In this document: in pieces, positions 19,590-28,041 of the stretch
Numbering within the stretch: the stretch's first letter is position 1
Layout: each line of letters opens with the position of its first letter
Notes under the pieces: model-generated
Database searches by the model: none
What the model was told of the DNA's origin: nothing
What the model saw: the letters and a program-made list of their open reading frames with translations, nothing else
Made by a program: the position numbers and the translations under genes
DNA from: an uncultured Desulfobacter sp.
GTDB lineage: Bacteria; Desulfobacterota; Desulfobacteria; Desulfobacterales; Desulfobacteraceae
Reading direction: 5' to 3'
Length of the DNA: 64,000 nucleotides
Assembly (NCBI RefSeq): GCF_963666675.1
Contig: NZ_OY762929.1
Coordinates: forward strand, 124,001-188,000

Positions 19590-20192
19590 ATGTTTTGGTA
19601 TAACGAAGAGATAGAACCACTTGAATCAAAGCCGGTCCCTCCAAAAGGTCAAACGCCCAGACTGCTGTTTTACGGCAGTTCGTCCCTGCGCTTGTGGCCC
19701 GATCCCCGGCATGATTTCCCGGAATTTGAAGTGATCAACCAGGCGTTTGGCGGGTCCACCCTGGCCGCCTGTTGTTGGTTTTTTACACGATTGGTACCCC
19801 GGTTTCATCCGGATCTGCTTGTTTTTTATGCCGGGGATAATGACCTGGGTGAAAATCGTCATCCCGAAGAGGTGTTTATCTGTTTTAAATATTTGATGAC
19901 GTTAATTGACCGGCATTTGGGAGACATACCCGTTGCCTTTATTTCGGTGAAACCAAGCATTGTCAGACAAAATCTGATCAATTCAATTAAATTTACAAAC
20001 ACCATTATTCGCAACGAAATAGACGCGGTTTATCCCCATTGCACCTTTGTTGATATATTTGATTCAATGTCCCAGGCCAATGATCAAAACATATTATTTG
20101 AAGACGACGGGTTGCATCTAAGCGCAAACGGATATGCTGTTTGGAAGCGGCTGTTGAAAGAACAATTCCTCGACAGGTTTGTGGGATCGTAA
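19590..20192 (+). CDS. SGNH/GDSL-type hydrolase
   Basis: 200 residues, no signal peptide, so probably cytoplasmic. Block I is YGSSSLRLW (nucleophile Ser near residue 31), block II has the Gly in AFGGST, block III is AGDNDLG (Asn 84), and block V is DDGLHLSANGY with the catalytic Asp and His. The family hydrolyses esters of lipids, carbohydrates or acyl groups; substrate cannot be deduced. It sits 45 bp after the PHP gene on the same strand, so co-transcription is possible. Confidence 0.88.
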   Translation: MFWYNEEIEPLESKPVPPKGQTPRLLFYGSSSLRLWPDPRHDFPEFEVINQAFGGSTLAACCWFFTRLVPRFHPDLLVFYAGDNDLGENRHPEEVFICFKYLMTLIDRHLGDIPVAFISVKPSIVRQNLINSIKFTNTIIRNEIDAVYPHCTFVDIFDSMSQANDQNILFEDDGLHLSANGYAVWKRLLKEQFLDRFVGS

Positions 20193-20232
20193 TTTCCGGC
20201 TGGATAGATGTTAAGTGGGCCGGAACTGAACG

Positions 20233-20691
20233 TCAGGCGGTAAAATTGACCCCGATACCGGTGTCGTCGATTCGGGAGATCCGGCCGTTCCGCCGCTGGG
20301 GACCGATGTCGTCGGTTTGAAAGGTCATGACGATCAAATCGTCTTTTTTATATTTTTCAGGTGTCCTGGACTTGATGAAAATGCCGGAGAAACTTAGATC
20401 CCGGGCCTGTTCTTTATACAGGGTACCTTTGTTTATAAAATCCACAAAACCATGGAATTCAGTTCTGGCGTACCTGCGGCGTTCCGACTCGCCCGGCTGG
20501 GGGATGACGGGTTCGGCTTCAAGTGAGGTTTCTTCATCTATACTCTCATTGTACTTGAGAACATAAATATTTTTTGCGGTGGTATTGTCTGAGGCCTGTC
20601 TAAAACGCAGGTAAAGCCTAAAGAGATGGATGCATACAAATATTAAGATCAGGGCGATGATGAGGGTAAGTATTATGTTCAATGGCGTCAT
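20233..20691 (-). CDS. Membrane-anchored PilZ domain protein (c-di-GMP receptor)
   Basis: 152 residues: one N-terminal membrane helix (residues 5-25), an acidic linker, then a PilZ domain with RRRYART (RxxxR motif) near residue 73 and DLSFSGIFI (D/NxSxxG motif) near 98. Both c-di-GMP binding motifs are intact. Convergent with the SGNH gene. c-di-GMP enzymes are encoded elsewhere in the window (58725-60899), but no direct link is shown. Confidence 0.9.
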   Translation of the reverse strand: MTPLNIILTLIIALILIFVCIHLFRLYLRFRQASDNTTAKNIYVLKYNESIDEETSLEAEPVIPQPGESERRRYARTEFHGFVDFINKGTLYKEQARDLSFSGIFIKSRTPEKYKKDDLIVMTFQTDDIGPQRRNGRISRIDDTGIGVNFTA

Positions 20692-21178
20692 CTGTTTTTC
20701 CTGGACCCAACACGGTGATTAAAATTGATTCAACGGCCATGGTCGATCCTGCCTGTCAACCATCGTATTAATTTACAACGAAACAGGAACGTAATTCAAA
20801 TGGTTATGAAAACGTTCTTAATAGATGAATATCGTGGTGTAAAACATATTTAACTGATAGAAAATCATTTCCGGGTGGAAATTACAAGAATAAAGATGAA
20901 TGCGATATAAATTAACCCGAAAGTCACCGGTGTGGTTTGAACTCCAGCTGATAAATAAAAAGAAATTCAGCGTCATAATCGGATTTTTTATTCCGTTATT
21001 CTTTGTAATCGGTCATCCAACTTCTTTTTTTTTGTTTTCCCGGCGGTCCCTTTCGGCCTTTCTTTTCCCTTGTTTTTCCCGGCTGTAGGCCGTTTCAAGG
21101 GTATTTTCGGTTTGTCGGGGACATGGGCATCCATCCTGCAACGTTTTTCCTTCTTTTAACCTTTGGGAGGCGGACGCG
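20692..21178. other. intergenic region between PilZ and radical SAM genes
   Basis: About 490 bp with no supported gene. It must hold the divergent promoters of both neighbours; I cannot place them with confidence. GGGAGG at 21166-21171 is the ribosome site that supports the unusual TTG start of the radical SAM gene. Confidence 0.4.
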
Positions 21179-22645
21179 TTGATATCCCGGAATGAAAAGT
21201 CATCCTATGTAAGGCAAACGGAAAAAGCGTATGCCGGTGTTTATGAAACCATGAACCGGCTAAGCTCCCCGGCTGCGGTGGAGACGGCGGAAAAGGCAAG
21301 GAACGAATTGATTTCAGCCATATTCGACCGGTCCGGGTCTCCGGCCGCATGGCGATTTGCCGAGACCAAGCCCTACACCCACGGCATATCGCCGGGATGC
21401 GCCCTCTGCGGCCAGGGGAAGTGGTCCTGCCTGTTCGTCAATAATATCTGCAATGCCAATTGTTTTTACTGCCCCTCAACCCAGAATGATCCGGGCCTGC
21501 CCATGACCAGCACCGTGACCTTTGAAAATGCCCTGGACTATGCGAATTATGTGAATCAATTCGGCATAGAGGGGGTCGGGTTCAGCGGGGGCGAGCCCCT
21601 GATGACGTTTGACAGGGTGTTGGATTACCTCAATGCTGTTATGGAGAACGCCTGCGGTCCCATGTATACCTGGATGTATACCAACGGCATCCTGGCAACC
21701 GAAGATAAGTTCAAAGCGCTTCGGGACAGCGGTCTCAATGAAATCCGTTTTGATCTCTCCGCAAACAATTACGATCTGTCCGGCCTGGAGAAGGCTGTGG
21801 GCATTATTCCGATTGTCACGGTTGAAATTCCGGCCGTGCCCGAAGATCTTGGGATCACAAAGCCCCTGACCGCCGTTTTAAGTTCAATGGGGGTCAACTA
21901 TCTGAACCTCCACCAGATCCGGTGTACCCAATTTAACCGTCCCAAGCTCGTTCGACGGGGCTATACGTTTATCCACGGACCGGGCGTGGCTGTTCTTGAG
22001 ACCGAACTTGCGGCGTTGGAACTGATCCGGCACACCCTGGATCGGGATATCCACCTCCCGACTAATTATTGTTCTTTTACCTATCGCAACCAGTTCCAGA
22101 AGGCCGCCGCCCGGCGCAGGAATGCGGGGCTGGTGAAAAAAGCGTGGGAAGAGATCACCGCCACAGGATTGATCCGTGCCATGAGCATTACAGGGCCGCC
22201 TGAACGGCTCGGCCCGGTCCTGGATCGGTTCCGCTCCCAGGCGGACGACGGCTGGACGGTTCCGGCCAAGCAGGATCGGATCTCTTTTCATCCAAGACTC
22301 TGGTCGCTGATTGATTTTACCGGACTTGAACTAACGGTTCGATATCATGCCACCGCCCTCAGGCCCGCAGCCACCCTGCGCTACCCCTTCACCAAGGTCC
22401 GGCTGAGCCGGGACAAGGCGGTGGTCATTGAAAGGGATGACCGGCACCCGGGCATACGGCTCAAAGGGGATGATATCCCGGCCTTTGCCCGTCAGTTTCT
22501 TTTTCCTTGGAATTCGGAGTCCGGACCGGCCGGGCTTGCTGCCGAGCTGGAACGGGCAGTGTCCCGGTTTGAAAATTTTGATCCGGGCCTTGCCCGCTGT
22601 ATTGAGGATGGGCTTTATCCATTTGCCCGTCAGCTGTGCAGATAG
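21179..22645 (+). CDS. Radical SAM protein
   Basis: 488 residues from a TTG start backed by a GGGAGG ribosome site. The radical SAM iron-sulfur motif is CNANCFYC (CxxxCxxC) near residue 92-99, preceded by a second Cys pair, CALCGQGKWSC. GFSGGEPLM is the SAM-binding GGE motif and the TIM-barrel strands follow (YTNGILA, EIRFDLSANN). The C-terminal 200 residues are not a known accessory domain to me. Cys residues further on (IRCTQF, NYCSF) could bind another cluster. The gene stands alone, so no pathway can be inferred; the substrate is unknown. Confidence 0.85.
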   Translation: MISRNEKSSYVRQTEKAYAGVYETMNRLSSPAAVETAEKARNELISAIFDRSGSPAAWRFAETKPYTHGISPGCALCGQGKWSCLFVNNICNANCFYCPSTQNDPGLPMTSTVTFENALDYANYVNQFGIEGVGFSGGEPLMTFDRVLDYLNAVMENACGPMYTWMYTNGILATEDKFKALRDSGLNEIRFDLSANNYDLSGLEKAVGIIPIVTVEIPAVPEDLGITKPLTAVLSSMGVNYLNLHQIRCTQFNRPKLVRRGYTFIHGPGVAVLETELAALELIRHTLDRDIHLPTNYCSFTYRNQFQKAAARRRNAGLVKKAWEEITATGLIRAMSITGPPERLGPVLDRFRSQADDGWTVPAKQDRISFHPRLWSLIDFTGLELTVRYHATALRPAATLRYPFTKVRLSRDKAVVIERDDRHPGIRLKGDDIPAFARQFLFPWNSESGPAGLAAELERAVSRFENFDPGLARCIEDGLYPFARQLCR

Positions 22646-22945
22646 ACAAATATTTCAGATGAAAATTTTCGTGAACTGGCTGATCTTTTTTTTAACAACT
22701 ATTGCCGGACCTTTTACAACAGATCCGGAACCGCCGGTGCTTTTCCCCGGGGAAAGAACCTGCAGAATCTGGGGGCGGATTTACCTTTTGTGTTCCAGAT
22801 ACGCCTGTAATCGTCTTTTGGGATCGAAGGTGCCATGAAATCGGCTTTGGATCCACAACCTTTTTTCTTCTCCCATAAAACCATTCAAAATCCGCGTTAA
22901 ACTGCAGGCCGATCAAAGTTGCCGCTGTCTTGCCGACAGGACGGA
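22646..22945. other. intergenic, possibly decayed coding DNA
   Basis: No intact gene. A plus-strand frame between about 22671 and 22808 has protein-like composition and then a stop, with further open sequence in the same frame. It may be the remains of a gene, but it cannot be named. Confidence 0.25.
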
Positions 22946-22974
22946 TTGACATTGCATGCCATGGCATTTAATGT
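22946..22974 (+). promoter_or_regulatory. possible promoter of the TelA/DUF350 operon with palindrome in the spacer
   Basis: TTGACA at 22946-22951 and a weak TAATGT at 22969-22974, 17 bp apart. The spacer holds a perfect 12-bp palindrome, ATGCCATGGCAT (22956-22967), where a repressor could block the polymerase. It is the only good -35 upstream of the six-gene operon. The -10 matches only three of six bases, so it is tentative. Confidence 0.4.
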
Positions 22975-23058
22975 ATAGCCATAGTACCGTTCTGGTTTAA
23001 ACGGCGTTACACTTACCATCAGACAAAACTTTTCTTAAAAGTTTCAAGGGGATACCTC

Positions 23059-23580
23059 ATGACCATCATAATTGTGGCAGCTTTGTTTATTGTTGCGCTA
23101 TTTGCATTTAATCTGATTATCAGGCGTCTGCAGCGGCCGAAAGTTTCATTGTCTTCAGAGGGACAGTCCAGCCGCCCCCCTGAAAAAGAAGATCCGGCGG
23201 CCAATTTCAAAGAAATCCTTGATACCCTGATCAAGCTGAACCTTATGATCCGCACCGACCGGGGGGGGGCCATGGAGTTGATTTCAAAAATTGAATCCAT
23301 TATAGATGACCTTAAGGCGATTCTTCCGGATATGATTGACCGTTATCCGGGAGAGACGTTGACCTATGAATTGAAAAAGATCGGGTCCACACACTTGTTT
23401 AAGACCGTCAAAGAGTATCTCGACCTTTCCCCGGACGGCAGGCAGACCCAGCGCGAGGTGTTTGAAAAAACCATTGAAACCCTTCAAGAGGTCTGCGCAA
23501 GATCCCGGCAGATTGTAGACAATAACGAAACCGCAGAATTTAAAACCATGGCCCATTTTCTTGAGGGCAAATTTTCATAA
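23059..23580 (+). CDS. Small membrane-anchored protein of the TelA operon, unknown
   Basis: 173 residues. One N-terminal membrane helix (residues 2-21), a proline/serine linker, then a largely helical cytoplasmic domain (about 45-173) without recognisable catalytic motifs. GGGGAT lies eight bases before the ATG. The stop is 12 bp before the TelA-family gene, and the helical character and tight linkage suggest it anchors or partners TelA at the membrane; that is inference. I do not recognise a named family. Confidence 0.8.
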   Translation: MTIIIVAALFIVALFAFNLIIRRLQRPKVSLSSEGQSSRPPEKEDPAANFKEILDTLIKLNLMIRTDRGGAMELISKIESIIDDLKAILPDMIDRYPGETLTYELKKIGSTHLFKTVKEYLDLSPDGRQTQREVFEKTIETLQEVCARSRQIVDNNETAEFKTMAHFLEGKFS

Positions 23581-23592
23581 AGGAGAACACCT

Positions 23593-24825
23593 ATGTCCAG
23601 TTTGGCTCAGGAACTTGCCAGTGTGGCCGGTCAGGCCAAAGCACCTGTATTAGCCGAAGTTACGCAAGCATCAGGGCAGGGGGCGCTTACCCCGGTCCAG
23701 GCCCCGGACCAGCTGGTGCCGGTCCAGCCCGGACACCTTGCTGTTGAAGATATCAAGGCCCTTGAAACGGCGGCTGACGATTTTGTGGAGAAGGTGAAAA
23801 ATGATCCGTCGAATTGGCAGCTGGGTAATTTTGTATTTTCCCTCGGCCGGGACGTCATGGAAAAGACCCAGGCCCAGGTCTCCCTATACGACCGGAAAAT
23901 GGGTTCGGTACTGAAAAATGTGGCGTCCGAGGAGAGTTCGCCTGTGGCAAGAAATATTCTGGCCATCAAAACCGAGCTGGATAAGGTCAACCCCACCATG
24001 GTGGCAAAGACGGAAACGCCTTTGCCCAAAAAGATGCTGGGACTGTTTACCCGCACCGTCAACCGTCTGCCCAAAGGGGACGAGATCCTGCGCATTATTG
24101 CCGAACGCAGGGAAACCGTGAACTCCACCATTGACGGCATCCGGGACCACCTGCGCGGCGAGGCGGACCAGGTGGCCTTTGATGCGGCGGAACTGTCCCA
24201 GATCTGCGACGCCTTAAAAGAGATCCAGCCGGCTCTGCAGGAACAGATCTACCTGGGCCAGTTGATTTGGGAAAAGCTATCCGCCCACCTTGAGACGGTG
24301 GACGATCCCCGGGTCAAAGAGGCGCTGACCACCCTGACCTCGGATCTGGCCATGGCGGTTGTGGACCTGCAGACCATTGACAACTCCAATCTCCAGACCC
24401 GGTTCGGCGGCGAGATGATGGTCAGAAATTCACACCTGGTCCAGCGCCTGGTCCAGCGCACGGACATGATTCTGGCCACGGCTGTGAAAAATGCCCTGGC
24501 CGTGCGGGTGGCAGCCGAACAGCAGATGGATACCCTCAAACACCTGGATATGGTACAGCAGGCCGCAGCCGAAACCATGACGGATACGGCCAAGGTCATT
24601 GGCGATGCCGCGGTCAAGGGTGCAAAGATGAGCCAGAGCATGACCGTGAATATCGAAGCCCTGGAAGAGGCATGCAACACCTATGAGCAGGCGTTTGAGG
24701 CCTATACGGCCATTTCCAAGGAGACCATCAGCATTGCGTCCCAAAGTTCCAATGCCCTGGGGACTATGAATGAACGGTTCAGGGCCAGGACAGATGCATT
24801 AACATCAAGACGCCAGGAGAAGTAA
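23593..24825 (+). CDS. TelA/KlaA family protein (toxic anion resistance family)
   Basis: 410 residues; AAAGGAG ribosome site. After a Pro/Ala/Gln-rich N-terminus the protein is nearly all helical with long coiled coils. LPKKMLGLFTRTVNRLPKGD and the later block with IYLGQLIWEKL, followed by RNSHLVQRLVQRTDMILATA, fit the TelA family (PF05816). Despite the name (from tellurite resistance), these proteins act in membrane stress responses and are often found beside PspA, Ter or DUF350-type genes. Cytoplasmic or peripheral. Co-transcribed with the preceding membrane protein and the DUF4178-like gene that begins one base after its stop codon. Confidence 0.88.
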   Translation: MSSLAQELASVAGQAKAPVLAEVTQASGQGALTPVQAPDQLVPVQPGHLAVEDIKALETAADDFVEKVKNDPSNWQLGNFVFSLGRDVMEKTQAQVSLYDRKMGSVLKNVASEESSPVARNILAIKTELDKVNPTMVAKTETPLPKKMLGLFTRTVNRLPKGDEILRIIAERRETVNSTIDGIRDHLRGEADQVAFDAAELSQICDALKEIQPALQEQIYLGQLIWEKLSAHLETVDDPRVKEALTTLTSDLAMAVVDLQTIDNSNLQTRFGGEMMVRNSHLVQRLVQRTDMILATAVKNALAVRVAAEQQMDTLKHLDMVQQAAAETMTDTAKVIGDAAVKGAKMSQSMTVNIEALEEACNTYEQAFEAYTAISKETISIASQSSNALGTMNERFRARTDALTSRRQEK

Positions 24826-24826
24826 T

Positions 24827-25465
24827 ATGATATCCGTTTCAGACCAAAAATCCTTTGATCAGCGGTTTTCCCTGATTCGTACCCTGGACCCGGACAAGGT
24901 TTTGTCCCCGGAGGAACAGATCCGCCTGACCATCATGGATGCAGGGGTGGGGGACTGTTTTACCTGTCTGGGCAACACCTATTTTATCCAGGAGATCAAC
25001 AAATACCAGGAGGCCAAAGGAGATTATTCAAAGCTCAAAGATTATTTTGTCACCGAACTTACCTGCCTGTGCCTGGAGACCGGTGCAGTGGGCCATTTTG
25101 AATGGGAAATTGATGATGAGCTGGAAGTGACCATTACCTTGAATCAAACCAAGTTCAACCGGCTGACCGATGATGAAGGCCAACCCATTGATGAAGATGA
25201 CCTGGACCAGATTGTTGACGATGAAGACAGCATCATCTATGCCGGGCAAACCTTTGAATACGACGATGACTGGGCTGCCGTCTACCGGCGTAACGACAAG
25301 GAAGAACGGGTTTATATGTATGAATTTGTCAATGACCTGTCGTCCATGTTTCTTACCATTGAAGAGTGGCAGGACGAAGACAAAGAGGAGTACCGGATTT
25401 ATATTTCCAAACCCGTGGAACCGGCGGAAATAACATTGATTTCCAGGGGAGGGGATAACCCATGA
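24827..25465 (+). CDS. DUF4178-like acidic protein
   Basis: 212 residues, very acidic (runs such as DDEGQPIDEDDLDQIVDDED), no membrane segment. The first part, GDCFTCLGNTYFIQEINKY, followed by a strand-rich region with GHFEWEIDDE and a second half with YMYEFVN and FLTIEEWQDEDKEEYRIYIS, resembles DUF4178, a small beta domain usually seen beside DUF350, spermidine synthase and PspA-like genes. Assignment is from context plus pattern and is not certain. The next gene overlaps its stop by ATGA, so they are coupled. Confidence 0.65.
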   Translation: MISVSDQKSFDQRFSLIRTLDPDKVLSPEEQIRLTIMDAGVGDCFTCLGNTYFIQEINKYQEAKGDYSKLKDYFVTELTCLCLETGAVGHFEWEIDDELEVTITLNQTKFNRLTDDEGQPIDEDDLDQIVDDEDSIIYAGQTFEYDDDWAAVYRRNDKEERVYMYEFVNDLSSMFLTIEEWQDEDKEEYRIYISKPVEPAEITLISRGGDNP

Positions 25466-27096
25466 GTGTCCCAACCCCTTGTGGTAAAATAGAACAGATA
25501 TTCACAAGTGTGGTCGTTGTTTTATTGGCCCTGGGTTTTCTGACCGGTTGCGGCCAGGGCCTTTCCGATGCAACCAGAACCCAGGCCAAGGCCGTAAAAC
25601 AGGATTTGAAATCCACCCAGGATTTCATTGAATCCCAGAAGAAGAAATATGAGCGTATGTCGGCATCGCCGGACTTCTCCGCCCTGGCGGAGTATGCATC
25701 CCGAGAGAAATGGGACACTGCATTTGCCGATGCTGACGCCACCCTGGCCCGGGCCCGGGGGGTGTATGACAAGGGGTTGAAGGTTACCCTCAAGCAAAAC
25801 CAACCCGAAGGCGAAGCCCAGGCCCTGGCCCAGATCAAGCAGGTGACCTCGGTGATCCGGGACGCCAGAAACGAGGCAAAAGCGCCCTTTGAACGGGCAG
25901 GCCGGATCAGGGCCGCCATGTCAGATGCCCCGGCCATGGAAGCATCCGCCCTGGCCGCAGCACAGCTCATCCAGTCAACGGTGCAAACTCTGGAACAGGG
26001 ACCCGTGGCCAAGGCAAGGGAACAATTTCCCGATTCAAATGCCAAAATCACGGCCCGGTTTGCCCCGTTTTCAAAGATGGTGGATGACACAACGGCCAAT
26101 ACGCAGATTGTAAAGGCCCAGTATCAGGCCCATACCCAGGGAAATGCCGACTATGCCGCATTTGTTACGGCAGCCGATGCCATAGAACAGGCAAAGAAAA
26201 CACTGTCCAAGAGCGGGCCAAAATTCGAAAACGATCTGGACCAGTTATACCACAGCTATACCAAAATCCTTGAAGACATGAAGGTGGAGCATTATGTCAC
26301 CATCTATCGTGAATCCTGGAATGATAATTCGGATTATTACAACCCCGGAACTTTTGTTTATACCGCCCAGGTCTCTCCTTCTGTATTTGAGACATTAACC
26401 GAGTCCAACGCCGAATCCATTGCCGATCTGACGCCGGGGTACAGCGGGATGAATCTGCGGGTGACCCGGGGGCTGGAGTCGGCCTTTAAGAGTTTGAATC
26501 TTGATCTGGTTGCAGGCTGGCCGGATTCCCGGCACAATGCCGCCACCTTCTTCCTCCAAGACACCCGGTTAAAGTATTTTCATAAATACATCCAAGAAGA
26601 GAACGGGGAGACGTCCGAGACCGACTGGGAACCGGTGAATGCATCGTTTTATGAACAGAACCTGGACAACCTGGGCATGGCGATTTTGTCCAAGCCCTAT
26701 GGTGAGTTTGAACCGGATTCCCATGCCGCCCCGCCCGGCATGGCCTATGTCGGAAATCCAAAGTACGGGGAGTGGAAAAAAGATGGAAGCGGCAACAGTT
26801 TCTGGTCATGGTACGGGCGGTATGCCTTTTTTTCCAACCTGTTCTTTTTTCCCTCCCATAACTACTCCTATGGATCATGGAACCGCTGGAATACGGATTA
26901 TAGACACAGAAAACCCTATTACGGCCAAACCGGCACGGGATATACATTCGGCTCCCGGGGATCACGAATGAAAGATTCACCACGGTATCAGAACAGCACC
27001 TTTTCAAAAACCGGCGGATTTAAAACCGCTTCTGCATCGGTAAGGGGTGGCGCATCAGGTATCAGAGGCGGCGGTCCCAAGTCAAAAGGCAAATAG
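25462..27096 (+). CDS. Lipoprotein with coiled-coil and aromatic-rich tail, unknown
   Basis: 544 residues. Signal peptide with lipobox LTGC (Cys near residue 30). Residues 30-270 are helical (Ala/Gln/Lys-rich, many heptads), the middle part (about 290-420) is mixed, and the C-terminal 120 residues are rich in Trp, Tyr, Phe, Ser and Gly, including FSNLFFFPSHNYSYGSWNRW. It ends in a Gly/Lys-rich basic tail. Such a tail looks like a low-complexity surface or cell-wall contact. The start overlaps the DUF4178-like gene (ATGA). I know no named family; it may be the envelope component that links the cytoplasmic TelA-type proteins with DUF350 in the membrane. Confidence 0.8.
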   Translation: MSVPTPCGKIEQIFTSVVVVLLALGFLTGCGQGLSDATRTQAKAVKQDLKSTQDFIESQKKKYERMSASPDFSALAEYASREKWDTAFADADATLARARGVYDKGLKVTLKQNQPEGEAQALAQIKQVTSVIRDARNEAKAPFERAGRIRAAMSDAPAMEASALAAAQLIQSTVQTLEQGPVAKAREQFPDSNAKITARFAPFSKMVDDTTANTQIVKAQYQAHTQGNADYAAFVTAADAIEQAKKTLSKSGPKFENDLDQLYHSYTKILEDMKVEHYVTIYRESWNDNSDYYNPGTFVYTAQVSPSVFETLTESNAESIADLTPGYSGMNLRVTRGLESAFKSLNLDLVAGWPDSRHNAATFFLQDTRLKYFHKYIQEENGETSETDWEPVNASFYEQNLDNLGMAILSKPYGEFEPDSHAAPPGMAYVGNPKYGEWKKDGSGNSFWSWYGRYAFFSNLFFFPSHNYSYGSWNRWNTDYRHRKPYYGQTGTGYTFGSRGSRMKDSPRYQNSTFSKTGGFKTASASVRGGASGIRGGGPKSKGK

Positions 27097-27112
27097 TGTT
27101 TGGACCAAACAC
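27096..27112 (+). repeat. 17-bp palindrome directly after a stop codon
   Basis: GTGTTTGGACCAAACAC is a perfect palindrome around a central A. Its first base is the last base of the TAG stop. The same TAG-TGTTTGG arrangement occurs at 29732. It could act as a weak mRNA hairpin between cistrons or be a copy of a small repeat family. Confidence 0.6.
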
Positions 27113-27150
27113 GTTAGTTGCGTTCAGGCATTAATTAAGGAGAATAACTT

Positions 27151-28041
27151 ATGGATTATATGGCAACCTTAATCAGCATGGGGCATGGTTTATGCTATGC
27201 CCTGGTGAGCATTTTTTTCATTTTTCTGGCCAAAAAGCTGGATGACTGGCGGACAAAGGATTTTGATGATGACCGCCACATTGACGACGGCAATGTGGCC
27301 GTGGGATTACGACGGGCAGGGTTATATCTCGGCATTGCCATCGGTATGGTCGGCGCATTGTCCGGGGATTCGGCAGGGTTTCAAACCGATCTGCTCTATC
27401 TTCTGGTGGATGGTGCCCTGGTCACCGTGTGTCTTTTTCTTGCCCGGTTCATCAATGATTCCATCATGATGGGCAATATGAATAATGACGCCGAGTGTAT
27501 ACGCGTATTTACCCTTGAAGACGGACGAACGGTTACAGGCAATACCGCCCTTGGCATGGTGGAGGCGGGCATGTACATTGCCACAGGGTTTATTCTCAAC
27601 GGCAGCATGTCCGGCAGCGGGGGCAGTCTTGGCCAGGCCCTGGGATCGGCTTTGCTCTTTTTTGTGCTGGGGCAGATTGTGCTTTTAGGGTGTGGGCTGC
27701 TGTATGAACTGATCACCCCCTTTGGTGTCCGGGATGAGATCAAGCAGAACAATCCGGCCGCAGGAATCGGCCTGGCCGGTATTCTGATTGCCCTGGGGAT
27801 CATTTTAAAAGCAAGTCTATCGGGTCCGTTTACCGGGTGGATCAATGATATTGTCGGATTTTTGATATATACGGTGTGCGGCATGATTCTGCTCATCGGC
27901 TTTACAGCCCTTGTGGACCGCTTTCTTTTGCCCACCACAAATATTGCAACCGAAGTCAAAGAGGATAAAAATGTTGCGGCACTGGTGCTGGTCCAGGCCA
28001 CCATCATTGCCGTGGCGCTGATCATTGCCCATGCCATCTGA
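27151..28041 (+). CDS. DUF350 membrane protein (two tandem DUF350 units)
   Basis: 296 residues, about eight membrane helices in two groups of four, the tandem form of DUF350 (YjfL-like). The first unit includes FFIFLAKKLDDWRTKDFDDD and GDSAGFQTDLLYLLVDGALV; the second repeats the order after GRTVTGNTALGMVEAGMYIA. DUF350 proteins lie in the inner membrane next to spermidine synthase-like or glutathionylspermidine genes; their activity is unknown. TAAGGAG precedes the start. Its 3' end overlaps the following gene. Confidence 0.88.
   Translation: MDYMATLISMGHGLCYALVSIFFIFLAKKLDDWRTKDFDDDRHIDDGNVAVGLRRAGLYLGIAIGMVGALSGDSAGFQTDLLYLLVDGALVTVCLFLARFINDSIMMGNMNNDAECIRVFTLEDGRTVTGNTALGMVEAGMYIATGFILNGSMSGSGGSLGQALGSALLFFVLGQIVLLGCGLLYELITPFGVRDEIKQNNPAAGIGLAGILIALGIILKASLSGPFTGWINDIVGFLIYTVCGMILLIGFTALVDRFLLPTTNIATEVKEDKNVAALVLVQATIIAVALIIAHAI

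Noticed and set aside
22692..22967. 91-codon minus-strand frame in the gap before the TelA operon
   Set aside because: Basic, no recognisable motif, no ribosome site; probably chance.
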